Assembly (NCBI GenBank): GCA_934613165.1
Contig: CAKTSW010000019.1
Span: 1 to 11,272, forward strand
DNA length: 11,272 nucleotides
DNA from: an uncultured Ellagibacter sp.
GTDB lineage: Bacteria > Actinomycetota > Coriobacteriia > Coriobacteriales > Eggerthellaceae
Direction: 5' to 3'
In this document: positions 1 through 6,139 of the stretch, piece by piece
Layout of the letters: the number at the start of each line of letters is the position of its first letter
Position numbering within the stretch: position 1 is the first letter of the stretch
Made by a program: the position numbers and the translations under genes
The notes under the pieces: model-generated
Seen by the model: the letters and a program-made list of their open reading frames with translations, nothing else
What the model was told of the DNA's origin: nothing
Databases searched by the model: none

Positions 1-343
1 GCACTTTACCGGCCACAGCATTACCTTCTTTCTGCTCGCGGTAACCTTAGTTTACCAAAATACGAATGTTCTAAATACCAAATTGCGAATGAATATTTTC
101 CCAAAATACGACTGATTTAATTACCAAAATGCGAATATAAAACTAAGGCAGAACACCATGCAAATTGTTGCCGGCAATTTGAAAACTGATGTGCTCTCGC
201 ACGCAAGCGAGGTCGACGGCCTTCTCGACAACCGGATGAACCTGTTCCGGAACCCGCCTCCCAAAATTCCCCGTCTACGACCAGCAAACGCACTCTGTCA
301 ACAGGGTGAGAGAGAAGCGGAGAGACCGCGAGGGCGATACCAC
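1..343. other. Gene-free left edge with repeat array
   Basis: No convincing coding region lies here. Short open frames exist on both strands, but none has family-like sequence. The stretch holds the 23-bp-period array (53-136), a small inverted repeat CAAATTG/CAATTTG (161-167 and 175-181), and most of the hairpin at the end of the ATPase gene (329-371). At 19-21 a leftward ATG is preceded by AGAAGG (minus strand) and opens only seven codons before the window ends. It may be the start of a gene outside the window, which would place the array in that gene's promoter region, but seven codons are too few to call. Confidence 0.5.
53..136. repeat. Four 15-bp direct repeats at exact 23-bp period
   Basis: Copies at 53-67, 76-90, 99-113 and 122-136 follow the pattern TACCAAAATRCGAAT with one to three changes each. 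Start-to-start distance is 23 bp in all three intervals, leaving 8-bp unrelated AT-rich spacers. The spacers are too short for CRISPR. Regular short repeats in an AT-rich intergenic stretch suit an operator or iteron array bound by a multimeric protein. On the minus strand the unit reads ATTCGCATTTTGGTA, and its ATTCGC end is shared with the array in front of the ATPase gene. What binds it is unknown. Confidence 0.85.
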
Positions 344-371
344 CTAGCACCTCCAGGCGGTATCGCCCTCG
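329..371 (-). terminator. Hairpin across the stop of the ATPase gene
   Basis: A perfect 13-bp inverted repeat (329-341 with 359-371) encloses a 17-nt loop that can form three further pairs (343-345 with 355-357). The TAG stop of the ATPase gene (344-346) sits in the loop, so one arm codes for the last residues and the other is untranslated. The minus-strand sequence beyond it is pyrimidine-rich but lacks a real U-run, so a factor-independent terminator is only one option. A 3' stability hairpin, or termination aided by another factor, is equally possible. Confidence 0.5.
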
Positions 372-1702
372 TCGAAAGCTTTCAGCAAACGCTTCAGCAA
401 AAAAGCAGTGAAATACGGCATAGTGAAGACCTTGCCGTCCCATCCAACGTTTCCTCCGGTAAGCTTCATCCCCCACTTGATATCAGGATATGAATCAGAA
501 TCAATAAGAGTCCGAAGTGATTTTGCTTTGCCGTTCGTCGCCTTCACTTCTACAGGAACCAGAGAATTTCTGGTTCGGACGAAGAAATCCTCTTCCAACG
601 TTGAGTTTTCCTTCTTGTAATAGAACAGCGAGTATCCACTCTTCACCAGAGCTTCACCAACGATGCTCTCGAATAATGCGCCCTTGTAAATGCCCATGTT
701 CTTGTTCGCTCGCAAATCATCGCTCGCCTCTTCGTCAAGCATAGCTACGAAAAGGCCCGTATCTGCGAAATACAGCTTGAATTTATTCTCGTCGTAATTG
801 CCCTTCAAAGGAAGCTCGGGATACGAAAGGCAGCGACACACGTTTACCATGCCAGCCAACTCCAGCCACTCGACGCATCCGCGGTAGTCCCTGAAACGAG
901 CGCCGGAAGCAACTTTGCTGATTTGAAACTTCTTATTCTCTTTCGCCAGTTGCACCGGAATATGACGAAACACGTTGAGTATGCGAGCTCGATCAAGTCC
1001 GTCAGCGTATTTTTGAACGTCTTCCTGATAGTCGAAGATGAGCTGCCGTTGCGTTTCCAGCGACCCCTCAAACGTCCCTTTACTGATATAGGATTCGACG
1101 ACAGCCGGCATGCCGCCCAGCGTGCAATAGTCCAAGAAAAGACGCGAGAGCTCCTTGTGTTCCAGTGCGCTGAACGGCTCTGCTCCGCAGAGCTTCCCGA
1201 GCAAAGAATCAACGAGCGCGTCGGTGTATCCTTTACCCCAAAGAAACTCTTCGAAATCCAGCGAGTGCATCTCGTAGTCCGTTTTGTAGCCGACACTGTT
1301 GCTCTCGATACGCTTGTAATTCAACCCTAAAAGAGAGCCGCTGCATATCACATCAAATCGCCCATCGGTTTTGAAGAATTTCAAAGAGGTTGCTATTTCG
1401 GGAAAATCTTGAACCTCGTCGAAGAAAATGAGCGTTTTCCCTTCGATAAAGCGCTTTGACGGATCGATAAAACTGATCGCGGACACGATGTTTTGAGCGC
1501 TGTAGCCTTCCTCGACAATCGCCTTATATTTCGGTTCCTCCACGAAATTGACCTCGACGATCGACTCATAGTTGTAAAGCGCAAACATGCGAATCGACTC
1601 CGTCTTACCAACCTGCCTCGGCCCTTTTACGATGAGAGGCTTTCTGTCCGAATCCTGTTTCCACCCGTTAAGAAAAGCATCTATCTTGCGTCTGAGATAC
1701 AT
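344..1702 (-). CDS. AAA_14/DUF4143-family ATPase
   Basis: This is a P-loop ATPase of the AAA_14 plus DUF4143 type, about 452 residues, the usual size for the family. From Met at 1702: Walker A GPRQVGKT at about 27-34, Walker B TLIFFDE at about 90-96, a sensor-like CSGSLLG at about 120-126, the family-typical YFADTGL at about 311-317, and a C-terminal PD-(D/E)xK-like nuclease signature (LEEDFFV, then PVEVKA at about 383-388). The ATG at 1702 is chosen because it has AAGG eight bases upstream and opens with MYLRRKID, as relatives do; an ATG at 1720 would add six residues. A basic tail after the core ends at a stop inside a hairpin. Proteins of this family are abundant in gut bacteria and their cellular role is not established. 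Low GC relative to the right half of the window and flanking repeat arrays suggest accessory DNA. Confidence 0.9.
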   Translation of the reverse strand: MYLRRKIDAFLNGWKQDSDRKPLIVKGPRQVGKTESIRMFALYNYESIVEVNFVEEPKYKAIVEEGYSAQNIVSAISFIDPSKRFIEGKTLIFFDEVQDFPEIATSLKFFKTDGRFDVICSGSLLGLNYKRIESNSVGYKTDYEMHSLDFEEFLWGKGYTDALVDSLLGKLCGAEPFSALEHKELSRLFLDYCTLGGMPAVVESYISKGTFEGSLETQRQLIFDYQEDVQKYADGLDRARILNVFRHIPVQLAKENKKFQISKVASGARFRDYRGCVEWLELAGMVNVCRCLSYPELPLKGNYDENKFKLYFADTGLFVAMLDEEASDDLRANKNMGIYKGALFESIVGEALVKSGYSLFYYKKENSTLEEDFFVRTRNSLVPVEVKATNGKAKSLRTLIDSDSYPDIKWGMKLTGGNVGWDGKVFTMPYFTAFLLKRLLKAFDEGDTAWRC

Positions 1703-1738
1703 TATCGATACCTTATTCATTCATCTGCGAAAATGCGA

Positions 1739-1820
1739 TTTCGTGAGCGATTAATTATGATAAATTACACATTTCATGAGCGAATTATACTATATATTCA
1801 GCGTTTTCATGAGCGAATAA
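1739..1820. repeat. Three 16-bp direct repeats at exact 33-bp period
   Basis: Copies at 1739-1754, 1772-1787 and 1805-1820 follow TTTCRTGAGCGAWTWA, with two or fewer changes from a TTTCATGAGCGAATAA-like consensus in most positions. Both intervals are exactly 33 bp, about three helical turns, which would put bound proteins on nearly the same DNA face. A degenerate fourth copy (1719-1734, TTCATCTGCGAA) overlaps the upstream ATG of the ATPase. The array covers the presumed promoter of the ATPase gene, so it is most simply a cooperative operator. Confidence 0.85.
1784..1789 (-). promoter_or_regulatory. Candidate -10 box (TATAAT) for the ATPase gene
   Basis: On the minus strand 1789-1784 reads TATAAT, in AT-rich DNA about 82 bp upstream of the chosen ATG. 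It overlaps the middle 16-bp repeat. A good -35 box at the expected distance is not apparent; that position falls in the outermost repeat (TCATGA at 1812-1807). A weak -35 would fit a promoter that depends on, or is blocked by, the repeat-binding protein. Confidence 0.45.
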
Positions 1821-1852
1821 ACGGCAGAGAGGCTCATCGCTTTCCCTCGCAT

Positions 1853-1891
1853 AAAAAACCGGCGCACCCGCTATTAGAGGGCGCGCCGGTT
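1853..1891 (-). terminator. Rho-independent terminator of the lipoprotein gene
   Basis: A 9-bp perfect stem (1857-1865 with 1883-1891, AACCGGCGC/GCGCCGGTT) extends past one mismatch by three more G-C pairs (1867-1869 with 1879-1881). On the minus strand it is followed at once by a run of six U (complement of A 1853-1858). It lies 38 bp past the lipoprotein stop and separates that gene from the ATPase promoter region. Confidence 0.85.
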
Positions 1892-1928
1892 GATCGGGAT
1901 GCCGTTCGCAGCGGTTCTGCGAGCTGCG

Positions 1929-2501
1929 TTACAGGGCGAGCATCGCGTTGGTGATGGCGGACTCGTTGCTCGAATCAGACGACCATTCCCCGTTCGACTT
2001 CGCGAAGGAAAGCTTGATCGGCGACGTCGTCGCAGTCGGCACGGACTTGAGCGATTCCATCACCTTCGCCCCGATTTCCTGATAGATTTGGGTTTCCGAC
2101 TTTTCCCAGTTGCTTTCGTCCTTGATGTATTCCTCGGCCATGGTGTTAAGAGAAGACTCGAACTCCTTCAGGCTCTTGCACGTGACGGTTACCGTAGCGG
2201 TGGCGCTATCGCCGTCGGCCTTGACATCCTGAACCGAGTAATCGAACCCGTCGAGGTACGCCTTGGCGAAATCGGCCGGAGCGATTCCGAGATTCGACAG
2301 CTCGCTGCTGCCGATGGCCTGGGCGATTTCGTTCACCGTCGCGTCGTCGAGGCTCTTCAGCTGGTCGAACTGCTCGGTAAGCGCCTCTTTGATGGCGGCC
2401 TCGTCGTCTTCGGCGCTGCTGCATCCCGTAAGAACAAGGCCTCCGATGGCCATGCACATGGCCGTGATCACACACAATGACATAACTTTGAAGCGGCTCA
2501 T
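1929..2501 (-). CDS. Small secreted lipoprotein of unknown function
   Basis: This is a 190-residue predicted lipoprotein. From Met at 2501 it shows a basic N-terminus (MSRFK), a hydrophobic stretch, and a lipobox LTGC with the lipidated Cys at 27, followed by an acidic mature start (SSAEDDEAAIKEAL). The mature part of about 160 residues is acidic and mixes helix-prone segments with a ADGDSATATVTVTCK strand segment, like small substrate-binding or stress lipoproteins with DUF4878/DUF5105-like folds; I cannot assign a family with certainty. Start choice: GGGAG seven bases before the 2501 ATG, whereas an upstream in-frame ATG (2546) would put fifteen residues in front of the signal peptide. It is monocistronic, ends at its own terminator, and is divergent from the Fic gene. 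Confidence 0.85.
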   Translation of the reverse strand: MSRFKVMSLCVITAMCMAIGGLVLTGCSSAEDDEAAIKEALTEQFDQLKSLDDATVNEIAQAIGSSELSNLGIAPADFAKAYLDGFDYSVQDVKADGDSATATVTVTCKSLKEFESSLNTMAEEYIKDESNWEKSETQIYQEIGAKVMESLKSVPTATTSPIKLSFAKSNGEWSSDSSNESAITNAMLAL

Positions 2502-2694
2502 AAAGGGTCTCCCTTCGTCGCATTGCAGATGACGATATGTTAGCATACGAAATGATTGCTCCCCTCGAGAAAGTGAGCGTTCGTAGCGGCATGCTGTCGG
2601 AAAGCCTATCGAACGGGCCAGACAAAGAGAGCCGACGCTCTTTCAATCACGACATAGAAGTCTTTTCTCCGAAAGTATCTTCGCCATCTCTGTT

Positions 2695-2730
2695 GTATAT
2701 TAGCCAAATAATATTATATGGCTAAGATAC
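2695..2730. promoter_or_regulatory. 36-bp near-perfect palindrome, probable operator of the Fic gene
   Basis: Sixteen of eighteen symmetric base pairs match; the exceptions are 2699/2726 and 2707/2718. The conserved arms are GTAT...TTAGCCA (2695-2706) and TGGCTAA...ATAC (2719-2730), around an AT-only centre that could also carry the -10 box. It ends 19 bp before the Fic ATG and has no U-run, so it reads as a protein-binding site rather than a terminator. The winged helix at the C-terminus of the Fic protein is the obvious candidate ligand. Confidence 0.75.
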
Positions 2731-2749
2731 CGAAGAGGTGGCGGGGCGT

Positions 2750-3799
2750 ATGATAATGAAATTCGATTACGATAGGGCATTGCAACAGCTAATGAATCCC
2801 CAGGTCGTATCGGCACTGGGCTTCATACGCGAACAAAAAGGGAAGCAGTCCTTCTACGCCACCACAAAACCAGACGCGTTAAACAAGCTATGCGAGGTGG
2901 CGATAATACAAAGCACTGGCGCATCTAACCGAATCGAGAATATATCGACAACGGACAGGCGCCTGCGCGAACTGATGGAGCAAAAAATCGAGCCGAAAAG
3001 CCGAGACGAACGAGAGATATCCGGATACCGCTACGTTCTTGGCATGATTCACGAAAGCCATGACGATATCCCCGTCACCCCAAACGTTATCCTCCAGCTT
3101 CATCGGGATCTTTATCGGTATCTCGACGTCTCTTTTGCCGGCAAGTGGAAAGATGCCGATAACACGATTGCGGAAAGGCTTCCTTCAGGAAAACTTGTTG
3201 CCCGATTCACTCCCACGCCCGCCGTCGCAACCCCTGACGCCATCCAAAAGATTTGCGACGCTTACACGAACGAGATCGAAAGGGAGGCTTACGATCCCCT
3301 GCTCGTAAGCCTCATCTTCGTTTTCGACTTCGTGAGCATTCACCCGTTCAATGACGGTAATGGAAGAATGAGCCGGCTTATGACTCTGCTGCTGCTTTAC
3401 CGAAGCGGATATACCGTCGGAAAGTACCTATCCATCGAGGCGGAAATCGAAAAAACGAAGCAAACTTATTACGAGGCACTTGCTGCGAGTTCCGTTGGAT
3501 GGAACGAGGGAGAAAACGACTACATGCCGTTCGTAACCTACATGCTTGGGGTGATCGGGACATGCTATTCAGCGCTCAACGCAAGATTCTCCCTCCTAAT
3601 GTCGGGCAGCTCCAACGAAGACGTTCTCAAGAGATACTTCGATTCGCTGGTCGCAAGCGCAAGCAAGCGCGAAATATCAGAAGCCAACCTCGCCATGAGC
3701 CAGAGAACGATCGAGCGCCTTTTGCAAAAACTCCAAGCCGAGGGATATATCGAGAAAATAGGCGCAGCAAGAGCAACGCGTTATCGGAAGGTTCATTAA
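2750..3799 (+). CDS. Fic-family protein with N-terminal inhibitory motif and C-terminal winged helix
   Basis: A Fic-domain enzyme, about 349 residues. Fic proteins usually transfer AMP from ATP to hydroxyl groups of target proteins. The full active-site motif HPFNDGNGRMSR is at about 198-209, with catalytic His and the anion-binding GNGR. Upstream, SNRIEN (about 59-64) fits the inhibitory [S/T]xxxE[G/N] motif; being N-terminal, it makes this a class II, self-inhibited Fic protein. The last 65 residues (RYFDSLVASASKREIS...GYIEKIGAARATRYR) look like a winged helix-turn-helix with a DNA-recognition helix near SQRTIERLLQKL. Start: the ATG at 2750 has GAGGTG nine bases upstream; a GTG at 2738 is less well placed and an ATG at 2756 too far. 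A strong palindrome lies just upstream. GC is lower than in the metabolic operon. No antitoxin gene accompanies it. Confidence 0.92.
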   Translation: MIMKFDYDRALQQLMNPQVVSALGFIREQKGKQSFYATTKPDALNKLCEVAIIQSTGASNRIENISTTDRRLRELMEQKIEPKSRDEREISGYRYVLGMIHESHDDIPVTPNVILQLHRDLYRYLDVSFAGKWKDADNTIAERLPSGKLVARFTPTPAVATPDAIQKICDAYTNEIEREAYDPLLVSLIFVFDFVSIHPFNDGNGRMSRLMTLLLLYRSGYTVGKYLSIEAEIEKTKQTYYEALAASSVGWNEGENDYMPFVTYMLGVIGTCYSALNARFSLLMSGSSNEDVLKRYFDSLVASASKREISEANLAMSQRTIERLLQKLQAEGYIEKIGAARATRYRKVH

Positions 3800-3822
3800 A
3801 GACACCCTCTTGACCTTAGATG

Positions 3823-3850
3823 AGATGCCTCGGACAAAACCGCGGCATCT
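3823..3850 (+). terminator. Possible terminator of the Fic gene
   Basis: AGATGCC (3823-3829) pairs with GGCATCT (3844-3850). After one mismatch three more pairs (3831-3833 with 3840-3842) close a six-base loop. The trailing sequence TTGTTCGG is only weakly U-rich. It lies 24 bp after the Fic stop, in the right place and orientation. Confidence 0.5.
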
Positions 3851-4266
3851 TGTTCGGACAACGGGACCCCCTCATCAACTCATCGTCGCCGCAAGAAAGC
3901 CTGCGCCGTTGCCATAGTGGCCCTCCCTGTCGAAAACGAGATAATGTATCGTTTTGATAAAGCCGCCCAAAAGCCCTTACGTCCGAGAATCGGGTTGTGC
4001 CTACATACTAGCCTGCAAGACACACCTTCCCCCCTGGCTATTCTGATTTTCCCAGCACGCATACGCTACCAGGAGCAACTCGGGGTTTGCGCGCACGATT
4101 TTTCATGAACGAACAGCGGTTACATTTCGTGCACATTTTGCAAAGACGCTTTCGGGCGTCACGCACCGTTTGGGTTCGTTCGTAAATTTCGCGAGCTCTC
4201 CGAATCTCGCTTCCTCTCTCGACCCGCTCACCTTCCTGCACAGTACTGCGGTCGTGCTTAATCACC
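3851..4266. other. Gene-free stretch with a nested inverted repeat
   Basis: No credible gene is seen: the open frames are short, lack ribosome sites and have no recognisable sequence. The most structured part is 4107-4181. An outer 8-bp repeat GAACGAAC/GTTCGTTC (4107-4114 with 4174-4181) encloses CGGT/ACCG (4117-4120 with 4165-4168) and a GACGC/GCGTC hairpin (4145-4149 with 4156-4160). On the minus strand this would lie in the 3' untranslated region of merR. The inner hairpin is followed there by UUUG, a weak terminator at best. Confidence 0.45.
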
Positions 4267-5106
4267 TTACGCTCCTTCGATAGATACCGGATCGCACAGG
4301 CAGAAATCGCCTTCGAAGGGAACCCATCCCTGATAAAGGCTGTAGTATTCGTTTTCGCCGGCATACATCATGCGAACCTTAGCGAATGGATCTCCTGCCA
4401 TTTCAAGATTGTGCTCATGTAAAAAATCAATTGCGGGGAGAAACATCTTGGGGCCGAGCTCCTTTTCACTGCCCGACTCAAAAAACGTGACGAGGCATTT
4501 CTGCGGGGGAATGGCGACAGCGCCTTCAGTGAACCCCCCCCCCAGGCTTTTTACCTGGTCCTCATCGATCATGAGACCGTAGCGCAGCTCTCCTTCAGCC
4601 GCAGTGAACTCGAAAATGCCGCCAGACGACACATAAGGAACCTTATCGATCCACTTGCTGTACAACTCGGTCTTCTCGTCGATGATGCTGTAGCTTCTCT
4701 GCGTGTCGAGAAAACGCATGGCGGGATTGATCTCGACTTTGAACTTCCCGATGTTCTTCTGGGCCTCTTTGAGCGAATACCGGTCCTTCTTCAGGCGCGC
4801 AAGCAGGCGCTCCTCCTCGCGGATCTTCTCCTCAAGGTCGTGAGCCTTCTCCTCGAGAATCTGATCGATGCAGTCCGCGTCGCAATTGCGAAGCGCATAC
4901 GCCGATTCCTCAAGGGTAAGGCCGTACCTGCGGAACATTCGAATCCGGATAAGGATATGCAGATCCCATGCGGTGTACATGCGGTACCCCGACACTGGGT
5001 CTTTCTCCGGCTCGACGATCCCCTCGCGCTCGTAGTAGCGAAGCGCCTCGGACGTCATGCCCATCAGCTCGGATATCTTGCCGATCTTGTACCTCTTGCG
5101 TGCCAT
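4267..5106 (-). CDS. MerR-family transcriptional regulator with GyrI-like effector domain
   Basis: A 279-residue MerR-type activator. Residues 6-73 form the winged helix-turn-helix (YKIGKISELMGMTSEALRYY, then SGYRMYT and the second helix-turn-helix part), 82-118 a Glu/Lys-rich dimerisation coiled coil, and about 130-272 a ligand-binding domain of the GyrI/BmrR type, ending in SLYQGWVPF. The ATG at 5106 has AGGGGA eight bases upstream. Such proteins bind a dyad in an over-long 19-bp promoter spacer and untwist it when the effector binds. A promoter of exactly this type is present in front of the acyl-CoA dehydrogenase gene (8174-8204), which makes the enzyme operon just upstream the likely target. 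The coding strand carries ten G in a row (codons for Leu188-Gly191), so its frame may be unstable. It probably has its own promoter after the etfA terminator. Confidence 0.92.
   Translation of the reverse strand: MARKRYKIGKISELMGMTSEALRYYEREGIVEPEKDPVSGYRMYTAWDLHILIRIRMFRRYGLTLEESAYALRNCDADCIDQILEEKAHDLEEKIREEERLLARLKKDRYSLKEAQKNIGKFKVEINPAMRFLDTQRSYSIIDEKTELYSKWIDKVPYVSSGGIFEFTAAEGELRYGLMIDEDQVKSLGGGFTEGAVAIPPQKCLVTFFESGSEKELGPKMFLPAIDFLHEHNLEMAGDPFAKVRMMYAGENEYYSLYQGWVPFEGDFCLCDPVSIEGA
4534..4543. repeat. C10 (coding-strand G10) homopolymer inside merR
   Basis: Ten consecutive C on the plus strand, read as CTG GGG GGG GGG in merR. The reading frame is open at this length. Gain of one G gives GTT CAC TGA directly after the tract, which truncates the protein near residue 193; loss of one G runs to a TGA near 4368 with a different tail. 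A short inverted repeat CCAGG/CCTGG (4542-4546 with 4554-4558) abuts the tract. Tracts of this length are prone to slippage. Confidence 0.9.
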
Positions 5107-5189
5107 ACGAATTCCCCTTTCGCACGAACCTGCAGCAACCCAAGAACAACTCCCCCGAATTATTCTTAGATTAGATTAAAACGCAGAGC

Positions 5190-5220
5190 GGGCGCCTTCC
5201 CTATTCCGCGGAAGACGCCC
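5190..5220 (-). terminator. Terminator of the dehydrogenase-etfBA transcript
   Basis: GGGCG (5190-5194) pairs with CGCCC (5216-5220); after a C/A mismatch, CTTCC (5196-5200) pairs with GGAAG (5210-5214), loop nine bases. On the minus strand a short U-run (GCGUUUUAAU) follows a few bases later. On the plus strand UUU follows directly, so it could act both ways. It lies 23 bp past the etfA stop. Confidence 0.75.
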
Positions 5221-5243
5221 TTTGAATTGTATCAGCGTCGAAG

Positions 5244-6131
5244 CTATTTCAGCTTCTCGATGATCTGCGGAAGAGCAGCATCGATGTCCGCGACCAAACC
5301 GTAGTCGGCCTGCGCGAAGATCGGCGCGTTCTCGTCCTTGTTCACGGCGAAGATGGTCTTGGCCGTGTTCACGCCCACCATATGCTGCATCTGGCCGGAA
5401 ACGCCCAAACCGACGTACACATCAGGCGAGAGCATAAGGCCCGAAACGCCGATGTAGACTTCGCGCGGCAGCCAGTTCTCGGCCTCGGTGAGGGGACGGG
5501 TGCAACCCATCTCGCCGCCGATAAGCTTCGCGATCTCGCGGGCCCAATCGAGCTTGCCTTCCTCGTTGAAGCCGCGGCCTGCCGCGACGATGTTCTTGCA
5601 CGCGGTGAGGTCGACCGATTTCGGAGGCAAGGCGTCGACCGCCACGACCTTGGCTTTCGCGCTCGGCTCGAAGGCGAGTTCCTCAACCGCATCGGTGCCG
5701 GTCGCTTCGGCCTCGCCGAAGGGAGCGGCGCCGGTGATGTACACCTTCACGTCGCCCTTCACCGTCTGGCGCGTGGTGGCCAAGCCGCCGAAGTAGAGGT
5801 TCGCGGCAACATCGCCATCGAAGGCGTTCACATCGGTGACGGCGGACGTCTTGAAGGCGGCGGCGATGCGGCCTGCCACGACCTTCATGCGGCGAGTCGG
5901 CTCGGCAAGGACGACGGCAGCGCCTTCGGCCTCGATAAGCCCCACGATGGCGCCGGCGGCATCTTCCGCCATGGCCCCTTCGGGGACCGCGACGTGATAG
6001 ACGACATCGGCCACGCCGGCAACCGCGTCGGTGCCGACGGCGACGAGCGCCACCGAATCGCCGAGCTGGCGAGCACCCGCAGCGAGCTCGCGCGCGCCTT
6101 TTTCAGTTTCTGCAATAACGAATACCTTCAT
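5244..6131 (-). CDS. fixB: Electron transfer flavoprotein alpha subunit, FixB-type
   Basis: FAD-binding subunit of a heterodimeric ETF that passes electrons to or from the acyl-CoA dehydrogenase. The C-terminal FAD domain is clear (numbered from the first of two tandem Met): GGEMGCTRP at about 206-214, GVSGQMQHMVG at 244-254, NKDENAPIF at 265-273 and DYGLVAD at 277-283. These segments resemble those of E. coli FixB (GISGQIQHMVG, NKDKNAPIF, DYGIVGD) more than mitochondrial-type ETF. The N-terminal domain is compact, so the 295 residues are slightly shorter than FixB. Two ATGs lie side by side; 6131 is preferred because AGGTGGG is then seven bases upstream, against almost no spacing for 6134. 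It follows etfB after eight bases and is surely co-transcribed. fixC and fixX, the partners in the carnitine system, are not in the window. Confidence 0.93.
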   Translation of the reverse strand: MKVFVIAETEKGARELAAGARQLGDSVALVAVGTDAVAGVADVVYHVAVPEGAMAEDAAGAIVGLIEAEGAAVVLAEPTRRMKVVAGRIAAAFKTSAVTDVNAFDGDVAANLYFGGLATTRQTVKGDVKVYITGAAPFGEAEATGTDAVEELAFEPSAKAKVVAVDALPPKSVDLTACKNIVAAGRGFNEEGKLDWAREIAKLIGGEMGCTRPLTEAENWLPREVYIGVSGLMLSPDVYVGLGVSGQMQHMVGVNTAKTIFAVNKDENAPIFAQADYGLVADIDAALPQIIEKLK

Positions 6132-6139
6132 CATCCCAC

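Noticed and set aside
53..136. CRISPR array
   Set aside because: Repeats of 15 bp with 8-bp spacers (and 16 bp with 17-bp spacers at 1739-1820) are far below CRISPR dimensions, and no cas gene is present.
158..493. Plus-strand open frame of 111 codons starting after AAGG
   Set aside because: It runs antisense into the ATPase gene and across its terminal hairpin, the spacing to AAGG is long, and the translation has no recognisable pattern.
2624..2643. AAAGAG/CTCTTT hairpin between the lipoprotein and Fic genes
   Set aside because: Six-base stem without a U-run and with no gene ending there; likely chance.
2750..3799. Fic-antitoxin toxin pair
   Set aside because: No small antitoxin frame flanks the gene, and the inhibitory motif is inside the Fic protein itself.
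4038..4364. Minus-strand open frame of 108 codons after merR
   Set aside because: It begins inside merR in another frame, has no ribosome site, and its basic translation has no family pattern.
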